Shown piece by piece: positions 27,805 to 35,432 of a stretch of DNA of 64,000 nt. The notes under the pieces are model-generated. The model worked only from the letters and a program-made list of their open reading frames with translations, was not told the origin of the DNA and made no database searches. Position numbers and translations under genes: made by a program. The first letter of the stretch is position 1. The number at the start of each line of letters is the position of its first letter. Source of the stretch: Hephaestia caeni (GTDB lineage: Bacteria; Pseudomonadota; Alphaproteobacteria; Sphingomonadales; Sphingomonadaceae); assembly GCF_003550065.1 (NCBI RefSeq), contig NZ_QXDC01000003.1, forward strand, positions 248,001 through 312,000, read 5' to 3'.

Positions 27805-28632
27805 TTACGTGATGCGCTCGATCGATGCCGCGATTTCGTCGGTTTCGAACACGCGCTTCCAATCGTCGCGCATCAGCGCGGGCTTGCCGAAGGTGATCGC
27901 CTTGTTGCACGCATCCGAGAACACGCCGGGCACGTGCTTGAAGATCACCGCCGCCAGCACGTTCATGTGGCCGAGCAGGAAATCGCGCGCCGCCTCTTGC
28001 GGCACGCCGCGCGCGACGACTTCGTCCATCGCCTCGCGCATGACATCGAGCAGCGAGGCGCACACCGTTTCCGACAGCCCCGGCTCGAGCAGCGCCATCT
28101 GGTCGACAGTCACCTTGTGCGAGCGCAGGATCGGCGCCCAGATCACCCGGGCGATTTCCTCGCCGAGCGCATAATGCTCCTCGGGCCCCTGCATCAGCGC
28201 GCTGACGATGCTCTGGCGGGCATGGAGACCGCCGAAGCGGTCGTCGCGCGCGGCGGGCTCGGTCTCGTCGTTGAAGATCGGCGGATGGCACGGATGCGTG
28301 ACGAAATAGGTCAGGTCGTCGCGCTTGGGCAGATGCCCGGCGAACGGCGCGGCGGCATCGAGCGCCACCACCATCGTGCCGCTTTTGAGCAACGGCGAGA
28401 TATCGTGCGCGACCTTGCCGATATGCGTATCAGGCACCGCGAGGATGACGACATCGGCATTGTCGAGCGCGACCTCCTTGTCGACGCATTCGATCCCGAG
28501 TTCATCCTTCAGCCGGACCCGGCCGGCCTCGCCCGGTTCGACGTGGCGAACGTCATATTCGCTCGACTTCAAATTCTTAGACAGGCGCGCGCCCATCTTT
28601 CCACCCGCGCCAAACAGCGCAATCGCAACCAT
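27805..28632 (-). CDS. apnO: D-apionate oxidoisomerase
   Basis: A 275-residue NAD-binding protein of the phosphogluconate-dehydrogenase-like ApnO family, converting D-apionate to 3-oxo-isoapionate. The Rossmann start is MVAIALFGAGGKMGARLSKN. Strong family landmarks are MVVALDAAAPFAGHLP, FVTHPCHPPIFNDET, ALMQGPEEHYALGEEIARVIWAPI, MALLEPGLSETVCASLLDVM and ARDFLLGHMNVLAAVIF. ATG 28632 has GGAGG ten bases upstream. It is the first gene of a seven-gene operon (apnO, three-part importer plus DUF2291, apsD, apnL) and is divergent from glcDEF. Confidence 0.87.
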   Translation of the reverse strand: MVAIALFGAGGKMGARLSKNLKSSEYDVRHVEPGEAGRVRLKDELGIECVDKEVALDNADVVILAVPDTHIGKVAHDISPLLKSGTMVVALDAAAPFAGHLPKRDDLTYFVTHPCHPPIFNDETEPAARDDRFGGLHARQSIVSALMQGPEEHYALGEEIARVIWAPILRSHKVTVDQMALLEPGLSETVCASLLDVMREAMDEVVARGVPQEAARDFLLGHMNVLAAVIFKHVPGVFSDACNKAITFGKPALMRDDWKRVFETDEIAASIERIT

Positions 28633-28662
28633 GATGTGACTTCCTCCAACGGCTTGGCAGTC

Positions 28663-28683
28663 ATGGTATGCTGGTATACTGAC
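28663..28683. promoter_or_regulatory. Candidate operator between apnO and glcDEF
   Basis: Carries the same 15-mer as 20002-20016 (atggtatgctggtat, 28663-28677) followed by actgac. It lies 31 bases upstream of apnO and 54 bases upstream of glcD, within the only promoter space between the divergent operons, so one bound regulator could control both. Confidence 0.65.
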
Positions 28684-28736
28684 TAGTGCAATAGCGGTCG
28701 TTGCCCGAGCGACGATCGCGTCGCTAAGAGAGACGA

Positions 28737-30230
28737 ATGACCCTGAAAATGCCCCAGCCGGAGGCGGCGGTGCTTGCGCGGCGCGCGGCGATCGTCGCCG
28801 CGCTGCGCCGAATCGTGCCCGGCGAAGGGGTGATCGCCGATCCCGATGGCTTGCGCCCATTCGAAAGCGACGGCCTGACCGCGTATCGCCAGCCGCCGAT
28901 GGTGGTGGTGTTGCCGGAGACCACCGAACAGGTGTCACAGGTGTTGCGCTGGTGCCATGATGAGGGCGTCAAAGTGGTGCCGCGCGGATCGGGCACCTCG
29001 CTGTCGGGGGGCGCCTTGCCGCTGGCGGACGGCGTGCTGCTTGGGCTTTCCAAGTTCAACCGCGTGCTCGAAGTGGATTATGACGATCGCCTCGCGGTCG
29101 TGCAGCCGGGCGTCACCAACCTCGCGGTCACGCAGGCGGTGGAGGCGCGCGGCTTTTACTACGCCCCCGATCCGTCGAGCCAGATCGCCTGCTCGATCGG
29201 CGGCAATGTCGCCGAGAATTCGGGCGGGGTGCATTGCCTCAAATACGGGCTCACCACCAACAATGTGCTCGGGGTCGAACTGGTGATGATGGACGGCGAG
29301 ATCGTCCGGCTCGGCGGGCGACACCTCGATGCGGCGGGGCTCGACCTGCTCGGCGTGGTGGTCGGGTCCGAAGGGCTGCTCGGCGTGGTCACCGAGGTGA
29401 CGGTGCGGATTCTGCCCAAGCCCGAAGGCGCGCGCGCGCTGCTGATCGGCTTTCCGAGCGTCGAGAGCGCGGGGCAATGCGTCGCCGATGTGATCGCCGG
29501 GGGTATCATCCCCGCGGGCATGGAGATGATGGACCGACTCGCGATCGAAGCGGCCGAGGCGTTCGTCAAGGTCGGCTATCCGCTCGATGTCGACGCGCTG
29601 CTGATCGTCGAACTCGACGGCGTCGGCGCCGAATGCGACCATCTGATCGACGAGGTCACGCGGATCGCCGAGGCCAACGGCTCGACCACGCTCAGCGCCT
29701 CGCGCGACGAGGCCGAACGGCTGGCGTTCTGGGCCGGGCGCAAGGCGGCATTTCCGGCGGTGGGGCGGATCTCGCCCGATTATTATTGCATGGACGGCAC
29801 CATCCCGCGGCGACGCCTGCCCGACGTGCTCGAACGGATGGCGCAATTGTCGGCAAAATACGGGCTCGGGGTCGCGAACGTCTTCCATGCCGGCGACGGC
29901 AATCTCCATCCGCTGATCCTCTATGACGCCAACAAGCCCGGCGAACTCGACCGCGCCGAGGCGTTCGGCAGCGATATCCTGCGGCTGTGCGTCGAGGTCG
30001 GCGGAGTGCTGACCGGCGAGCACGGCGTCGGCGTCGAAAAGCGCGATCTGATGCCCGACATGTTCGGCGAGGAGGATCTCGCGCAGCAGCAGCGCGTCAA
30101 ATGTGCGTTCGACCCCAAGGGGCTGCTCAACCCCGGCAAGGTGTTCCCGACGCTCCACCGCTGCGCCGAGCTGGGGCGGATGCACATCCACCGCGGCCAG
30201 GTGCCGCATCCCGATCTGCCGCGCTTCTGA
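28737..30230 (+). CDS. glcD: Glycolate oxidase subunit GlcD (FAD-linked)
   Basis: A 497-residue flavoprotein, the catalytic FAD subunit of the three-part glycolate oxidase that oxidises glycolate to glyoxylate. It has PPMVVVLPETTEQVSQVL, PRGSGTSLSGGALP, DPSSQIACSIGGNVAENSGGVHCLKYG, VGSEGLLGVVTEVTVRI and the C-terminal VFHAGDGNLHPLILYD, LTGEHGVGVEKRDLM and DPKGLLNPGKVFP. Its stop overlaps the glcE start by one base (TGATG). Placement opposite apnO suggests a role in consuming glycolate made by apiose breakdown. Confidence 0.94.
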   Translation: MTLKMPQPEAAVLARRAAIVAALRRIVPGEGVIADPDGLRPFESDGLTAYRQPPMVVVLPETTEQVSQVLRWCHDEGVKVVPRGSGTSLSGGALPLADGVLLGLSKFNRVLEVDYDDRLAVVQPGVTNLAVTQAVEARGFYYAPDPSSQIACSIGGNVAENSGGVHCLKYGLTTNNVLGVELVMMDGEIVRLGGRHLDAAGLDLLGVVVGSEGLLGVVTEVTVRILPKPEGARALLIGFPSVESAGQCVADVIAGGIIPAGMEMMDRLAIEAAEAFVKVGYPLDVDALLIVELDGVGAECDHLIDEVTRIAEANGSTTLSASRDEAERLAFWAGRKAAFPAVGRISPDYYCMDGTIPRRRLPDVLERMAQLSAKYGLGVANVFHAGDGNLHPLILYDANKPGELDRAEAFGSDILRLCVEVGGVLTGEHGVGVEKRDLMPDMFGEEDLAQQQRVKCAFDPKGLLNPGKVFPTLHRCAELGRMHIHRGQVPHPDLPRF

Positions 30231-31378
30231 TGCGCCCGACAACCGAACAAGAGGTCCGCGACGCGATCGCCGACGCCATCCGCAGCGGCGCGACGCTCGA
30301 CATCAAAGGCGGCGGCAGCAAGGCAGCGATCGGCGCGCCGCGCCCCGAGGCAACCGTGCTCGATCTGTCGGCCATCGCGGGCGTGGTCGATTACGATCCC
30401 GCCGAACTGGTGCTGACGGTGCGCCCCGGCACGCCGCTCGCCGAGGTCGAGGCATTGGTCGCGGAGCGCGGACAGAGGGTCGCCTTCGACCCGTTCGATC
30501 ACGGGCCGATCCTGGGCGGCACCGCGGGCGCGGCGACGATTGGCGGCGTGGTGGCCGCGGGCGTTTCGGGTTCGCTGCGACTGTCGGGCGGCGGGGCACG
30601 CGACCATCTGCTCGGCCTGCGCGCGGTCTCCGGGCGCGGCGAGGTGTTCGTCGCCGGGGCCAAGGTGGTCAAGAACGTCACCGGCTATGATCTGCCCAAA
30701 CTCGCGGCGGGGAGCCGGGGACGGCTGTTCGCGATCACCGAGATGACGCTCAAGGTGCTGCCGCGCGCGCCGATCGCGGCGACGCGGGCGGTCGCGGGGC
30801 TCGATCCGGCGGCGGCGGTCCGGCTGATGGCGGCAGCGATGGGATCGCAGGCCGAGGTCGGCGCGGCCGCCTATCTGCCCGCCGCGCTCAACCACGGGCA
30901 ATCGCTTACCTTGCTGCGGCTGCTCGGCTTTGGGCCGTCGGTGGCGGCGCGGTGCCGGATGATCGAAACATTGCTTGGCGCGCACGGCGCGGCGGTCGCG
31001 CTCGATGGCGATGAAGACACCGCCTGCTGGGCAGCGCTGCGCACACTCGCGCCGCTGGCGGGTGACACCTGCTTATGGCGCGTCAACGTGCCGCCAAGCG
31101 GCGCGCCATCGGTCGTCACCGCGCTCGAACCGCTCGGCTCGCGCTGGCTGTTCGATTGGGCCGGCGGGCTGGTGTGGATCGCGTTCGACGGCGATGCGGC
31201 GCTGGTCCGCAACGCCGCGACGGCCGCGGGCGGCCATGCCATGCTGATCCGCGCGCCCGAGGCGCTGCGCGCCGCCGTCCCCGCCCTGCACCCGCCCGCG
31301 CCGGGCGTGGCAGCGCTTGAGGAGCGCGTCCGCCGCGCCTTCGATCCCGCCGGCGTATTCGAAACCGGGCGCTTCTAG
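30230..31378 (+). CDS. glcE: Glycolate oxidase subunit GlcE
   Basis: A 382-residue FAD-binding subunit. It has a shortened FAD_binding_4 domain: LDIKGGGSKAAIGAPRPE, LDLSAIAGVVDYDPAELVLTVRPGTPLAEVEAL, GPILGGTAGAATIGGVVAAGVSGSLRLSGG and VKNVTGYDLPKLAAGSRGRLFAITEMTLKVLP, with the weaker C-terminal region typical of GlcE and ending AFDPAGVFETGRF. It starts within the glcD stop (TGATG) and ends 3 bases before glcF. Confidence 0.94.
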   Translation: MRPTTEQEVRDAIADAIRSGATLDIKGGGSKAAIGAPRPEATVLDLSAIAGVVDYDPAELVLTVRPGTPLAEVEALVAERGQRVAFDPFDHGPILGGTAGAATIGGVVAAGVSGSLRLSGGGARDHLLGLRAVSGRGEVFVAGAKVVKNVTGYDLPKLAAGSRGRLFAITEMTLKVLPRAPIAATRAVAGLDPAAAVRLMAAAMGSQAEVGAAAYLPAALNHGQSLTLLRLLGFGPSVAARCRMIETLLGAHGAAVALDGDEDTACWAALRTLAPLAGDTCLWRVNVPPSGAPSVVTALEPLGSRWLFDWAGGLVWIAFDGDAALVRNAATAAGGHAMLIRAPEALRAAVPALHPPAPGVAALEERVRRAFDPAGVFETGRF

Positions 31379-31381
31379 ACG

Positions 31382-32680
31382 ATGCAAACCAATTTCACCC
31401 AAGACCAACTCGTCGATCCGGCGATGGCCGCATCCGAAGCGGTGCTCCGCAAATGCGTGCATTGCGGATTCTGCACCGCGACCTGCCCGACCTATGTCCT
31501 GCTCGGCGACGAACTCGATAGCCCGCGCGGCCGCATCTATCTGATGAAGGACATGCTCGAGAACGAGCGCACGCCCTCGGCCGAAGTCGTCAAGCATATC
31601 GACCGCTGCCTGTCGTGCCTGTCGTGCATGACGACCTGCCCGTCGGGGGTGAATTACATGCACCTCGTCGATCACGCGCGCACCTATATCGAGGAACGCT
31701 ATCGGCGGCCCTTGCACGAGCGACTGGTGCGGTCGCTGCTGGCGCAGGTGCTGCCCTATCCGCGGCGGTTCCGGCTCGCGCTGGCACTGACACGATTCGC
31801 GCGGCCGGCGACGCCATTGTTTGCGCGGGCGACGGCGTTAAAGCCGATCGCGGCGATTCTGGCGCTCGCCCCCAAGCGCGTGCCGCCGCGCGCCGCTACC
31901 CTGCCCTCGCCCGCCCCCGAAGGCACGCGCGGGCGGATCGCGCTGATGCAGGGTTGCGCCGAACCGGTGCTGCGCCCCGAAATTCGCGCGGCCACGGTTC
32001 GGCTGCTCAACCGCGCGGGCTATGACGTCGTGTTCGCGCCCGACGAGGGATGCTGCGGCGCACTCGTTCACCATATGGGCAAGGACGAGGCGAGCCTTTC
32101 GGCAGCCCGGCGCAACGTCGATGCCTGGAGCGCGCTGATCGACGATGGCGGGCTCGAGGCTGTGGTCATCACCGCCTCGGGCTGCGGCACCACGATCAAG
32201 GATTACGGCTTCATGCTGCGCGACGACCCCGCCTATGCCGACAAGGCGGCGCGGGTATCGGCGCTTGCCAAGGATGTCAGCGAACTGCTCGCCGACATTC
32301 CCCTGCCCGCCGGCGACGGCCGTGGATTGACCGTCGCCTATCACGCCGCCTGCTCGCTCCAGCACGGGCAGAAGGTCACGCTCGCGCCCACGCGGTTGCT
32401 CGCCGATGCCGGTTATACCGTGCGCACGCCCGCCGAAGCGCATCTGTGTTGCGGTTCGGCGGGGACGTACAATATCCTCCAGCCCGAGATCGCGGGCCAG
32501 CTCGGCGACCGCAAGGTCGCCAACCTCGCCCGGCTCGACGCCGATGTCATCGCGACCGGCAATATCGGCTGCGCGATCCAGATCGGCCAGCGCGCCAGCG
32601 TGCCCGTCGTCCATATCGTCGAACTGCTCGATTGGGCGACCGGTGGGCCGCAGCCGGCGGCGATGCTTGATTTCTCATGA
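31382..32680 (+). CDS. glcF: Glycolate oxidase iron-sulfur subunit GlcF
   Basis: A 432-residue electron-transfer subunit. Two [4Fe-4S] motifs near the N-terminus read CVHCGFCTATCPT and CLSCLSCMTTCPSGV. Two C-terminal cysteine-rich CCG domains follow: EGCCGALVHHMGKDE with SGCGTTIKDYG, and HAACSLQHGQK with LCCGSAGTYNILQP. The subunit accepts electrons from the GlcD flavin and passes them to quinone or cytochrome at the membrane. It closes the glcDEF operon; a promoter for the next gene (IclR) lies in the 126 bases after it. Confidence 0.95.
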   Translation: MQTNFTQDQLVDPAMAASEAVLRKCVHCGFCTATCPTYVLLGDELDSPRGRIYLMKDMLENERTPSAEVVKHIDRCLSCLSCMTTCPSGVNYMHLVDHARTYIEERYRRPLHERLVRSLLAQVLPYPRRFRLALALTRFARPATPLFARATALKPIAAILALAPKRVPPRAATLPSPAPEGTRGRIALMQGCAEPVLRPEIRAATVRLLNRAGYDVVFAPDEGCCGALVHHMGKDEASLSAARRNVDAWSALIDDGGLEAVVITASGCGTTIKDYGFMLRDDPAYADKAARVSALAKDVSELLADIPLPAGDGRGLTVAYHAACSLQHGQKVTLAPTRLLADAGYTVRTPAEAHLCCGSAGTYNILQPEIAGQLGDRKVANLARLDADVIATGNIGCAIQIGQRASVPVVHIVELLDWATGGPQPAAMLDFS

Positions 32681-32752
32681 CGGTCCGCCGTAGCTGACAT
32701 TAATTCCCAGTATTTGATACGAGGGGAAGAAACGTCTCTCCACTAAGAGGGG

Positions 32753-32764
32753 CGAACCGGTTCG
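32753..32764. promoter_or_regulatory. Perfect 12-bp palindrome upstream of iclR-type gene
   Basis: The sequence cgaaccggttcg is its own reverse complement and ends 42 bases before the regulator's ATG. IclR-family proteins often bind palindromes in their own promoters, so this is a candidate autoregulatory site. Confidence 0.4.
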
Positions 32765-32806
32765 TCCGTTCGGGCGGATCGCCATCATGAGAGCGAGGCG
32801 GACTTT

Positions 32807-33628
32807 ATGACCACAGCGGCGACGTCGGACGGCAATCGGGGGAAGACGGAGCCGAAGGGAAGCCAGACACTGCTGCGCGGACTGGATATCCTCGATCAGG
32901 TCGTCGACGGGCCGGTTGCGCTGGCCGAATTGTCGGCCCGAATGGGGTTGACGCGTTCGACCACCCATCGGCTGGCGACCGCCTTGATCGATCGCGGCTT
33001 CCTGATCTTCATGCCGCGCAAGGGCTATCGCCTCGGCCCCAAGCTGCTCCATCTGGGCTTCGTCGCGCAGAGCCAGGTCGACCTCATCCAGATCGCCCGG
33101 CCGCATATCGAAGCGCTGGCGGCGCGGACGGGAGATACGGTGCATCTCGGCCGCCTCGATACCGATCGCGCACTCTATCTCGACAAGATTTCGGGGCGGC
33201 GACGGGTGGAAATATCGAGCCGCGTCGGCGATCGCCATCCGCTGACCTCGACCGGGCTGGGCAAGGCGCTGCTGCTCGATTTCGCGCCCGCGCATTGGCG
33301 GCATCTGTTCGAGGACGATCAGGCGCGCGGCGCGCCCGCGGCCGATTATGCGACATGGGAACGGCGGATGCGCCGCTATGTCGCGGCGGGCTGCGCGTTC
33401 GACCTCGAGGAAAACGAGGACCGGATCCGCTGTGTCGCCGCACCGATCCACGATGCCTCGGGCCGCACCGTCGCCGCGATCAGCGTGTCGAGCGCGGCCC
33501 AGTATATGGACAAGGAGCGGATGGCCGCGCTGAGCGACGACGTGCTCGCGACCGCGCAGCGCATTAACCTCGCGCTCGGCCAGGAGCCCGCCCCCGCCGC
33601 GGAGGAAAATGACGAGGCCGAAGAGTGA
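32807..33628 (+). CDS. IclR family transcriptional regulator
   Basis: A 273-residue regulator: N-terminal winged HTH (QTLLRGLDILDQVVDGPVALAELSARMGLTRSTTHRLATALIDRGFL) and C-terminal effector domain (VHLGRLDTDRALYLDKISGRRRVEISSRVGDRHPLTSTGLGKALL, GCAFDLEENEDRIRCVAAPIHD). IclR proteins usually sense small sugar acids or aromatic acids. It lies between glcDEF and the GH29 operon on the same strand. Candidate targets are the glcDEF, fucosidase or rhamnose genes; none is proven. The acidic tail (PAAEENDEAEE) is unusual but short. Confidence 0.9.
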   Translation: MTTAATSDGNRGKTEPKGSQTLLRGLDILDQVVDGPVALAELSARMGLTRSTTHRLATALIDRGFLIFMPRKGYRLGPKLLHLGFVAQSQVDLIQIARPHIEALAARTGDTVHLGRLDTDRALYLDKISGRRRVEISSRVGDRHPLTSTGLGKALLLDFAPAHWRHLFEDDQARGAPAADYATWERRMRRYVAAGCAFDLEENEDRIRCVAAPIHDASGRTVAAISVSSAAQYMDKERMAALSDDVLATAQRINLALGQEPAPAAEENDEAEE

Positions 33629-33750
33629 TTTTGTCCCAATATATGGATGTATAGTCCGTAAATTGGATTTTGCTTGCTGTCGACGCAGGCTCGTGGCTTA
33701 CTGATCAGACCATCCCCGGCAGTCGGGGAAGTTTTGATGGGAGGGGCCCG

Positions 33751-35361
33751 GTGGCTCGTATCAACGGTTTGATCAGGCGTGTGGCGGTGGTTTCTGTCTC
33801 GGCGCTCGCGTTGATGGGAAGCGGCGCGGCCGCGCAATCGAACGTTCCCGACTATGAAGCCAAGGTCGAGACCAAGCTGAACGAGATTCAGGCCGGCATC
33901 GCCAGCGGTCCGTTCAAATCCGATTGGGATTCGCTGCGCGAGGGCTATCGCACGCCCGACTGGTTCCGCGACGCCAAGTTCGGCATCTTCATCCACTGGG
34001 GCGTCTATTCGGTGCCCGCGTTCGCGAACGAATGGTATTCGCGCAACATGTACGTGCCGGGCAACCCCGCCTACGAGCACCACCTCAAGACCTACGGGCC
34101 GCAATCGAAGTTCGGCTACAAGGACTTCATCCCGATGTTCAAGGCGGAGAAGTTCGATCCCAGCGCGTGGGTGAAGCTGTTCACCGACGCCGGCGCGAAA
34201 TACGTCATCCCGGTCGCCGAGCATTGCGATGGTTTCGCGATGTACGATTCGGACCTCACCGTCTGGGACGCCGCCGACATGGGGCCGAAGCGCGACGTGG
34301 TCGGTGAGATCGCCAAGGCGGCACGCGCCAAGGGCATGCATTTCGGCCTGTCGTCGCACCGCGCCGAGCATTCGTGGTGGTATTATATGGGCCGCACCTA
34401 CGATTCGGACGTCAATGATCCGAAATATGCGGGATTGTACGGCCCGGCGCATCGGACCGGCCTGCCCGCCGACGCCCCGACGAACTGGCCGGACAGCGGC
34501 CAGCTCCAGAACTGGATGCCGCCCAGCAAGGCGTTCCTCAACGATTGGAGCGCGCGCACGACCGAACTGATCGACAAATACAGCCCCGAGCTGATCTATT
34601 TCGACTGGTGGACCTCGGCGCCGGTATACGAACCGATGATGCGCGACACCGCGGCTTACTATTATAACCGCTCGAAAGCCCGCAACGAACAGGGCATCAT
34701 CGCCTACAAGGGCTCGCAATTCGCGGAAGGCAGCGCGCTGTTCGACATGGAGCGCGGCAAGACCGACGCGCTCAAGCTGACGCCGTGGCAATCGGATACG
34801 TCGGTGAGCGTGCATAGCTGGGGCTATGCCCAGAACGACACCTATCGGACGGCGCCTTCGCTGATCGCCGATCTGATCGATATCGTCAGCAAGAACGGCA
34901 ACCTGCTGCTCAACGTCGGCCCCAAGGCCGACGGCACCATCCCCGCGGAAATCACGACGGTGCTCAAGGGCATGGGCCAATGGCTCAAGGTCAACGGCGA
35001 AGCGATCTACGGGACGCGGCCGTTCAAATATTTCGGCGAAGGCTCGACCAAATCGGGCCAGGTTCGCGTCGGTGGGCAGGTCGAGGAATCGGCCGTCAAG
35101 GGCTTCGGCCCCGACGACATCCGCTTCACCACCAAGGGCGACAACCTGTACGCGATGGGCCTGGATCGGCCGAAGGACGGCGCGGTCCTGATCAAGACGC
35201 TCTATGCGGGCAACCCGTATCTCGACGCGCCGATCAAGAGCATCGAGCTTCTCGATGGCGGCAAGATCACATGGCAGCAGACGCCCACGGGGCTCAAGAT
35301 CAGCTTGCCGCCGGCGGGCGACGGGGCGTTCCCTTATGCGCTCCGAATCCGGACCAACTGA
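33751..35361 (+). CDS. GH29 family alpha-L-fucosidase
   Basis: A 536-residue periplasmic enzyme. GTG 33751 has GGGAGGGG upstream and gives a signal peptide (RVAVVSVSALALMGSGAAAQ, cut near AAAQ-S). GH29 features are TPDWFRDAKFGIFIHWGVYSVPAFANEWY, KYVIPVAEHCDGFAMYDS, the nucleophile Asp in ELIYFDWW, and DLIDIVSKNGNLLLNVGPKADGTIP, followed by a C-terminal beta-domain. It removes alpha-L-fucose, a sugar of xyloglucan and of RG-II side chains. The upstream 120 bases hold the promoter, including a ccccg/cgggg hairpin. The next gene starts 71 bases on. Confidence 0.93.
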   Translation: MARINGLIRRVAVVSVSALALMGSGAAAQSNVPDYEAKVETKLNEIQAGIASGPFKSDWDSLREGYRTPDWFRDAKFGIFIHWGVYSVPAFANEWYSRNMYVPGNPAYEHHLKTYGPQSKFGYKDFIPMFKAEKFDPSAWVKLFTDAGAKYVIPVAEHCDGFAMYDSDLTVWDAADMGPKRDVVGEIAKAARAKGMHFGLSSHRAEHSWWYYMGRTYDSDVNDPKYAGLYGPAHRTGLPADAPTNWPDSGQLQNWMPPSKAFLNDWSARTTELIDKYSPELIYFDWWTSAPVYEPMMRDTAAYYYNRSKARNEQGIIAYKGSQFAEGSALFDMERGKTDALKLTPWQSDTSVSVHSWGYAQNDTYRTAPSLIADLIDIVSKNGNLLLNVGPKADGTIPAEITTVLKGMGQWLKVNGEAIYGTRPFKYFGEGSTKSGQVRVGGQVEESAVKGFGPDDIRFTTKGDNLYAMGLDRPKDGAVLIKTLYAGNPYLDAPIKSIELLDGGKITWQQTPTGLKISLPPAGDGAFPYALRIRTN

Positions 35362-35432
35362 TCGCAGGCCGCGACGCGGGATGACGACGGCGCCGGCGAC
35401 AGACCGGCCGCCGTCATGACGGGGAGGTTGAG

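Noticed and set aside
28737..32680. D-lactate dehydrogenase rather than glycolate oxidase
   Set aside because: Three adjacent genes with GlcD, truncated-FAD GlcE and two-cluster GlcF architecture match the glycolate oxidase complex; single-chain D-lactate dehydrogenases lack separate E and F subunits.
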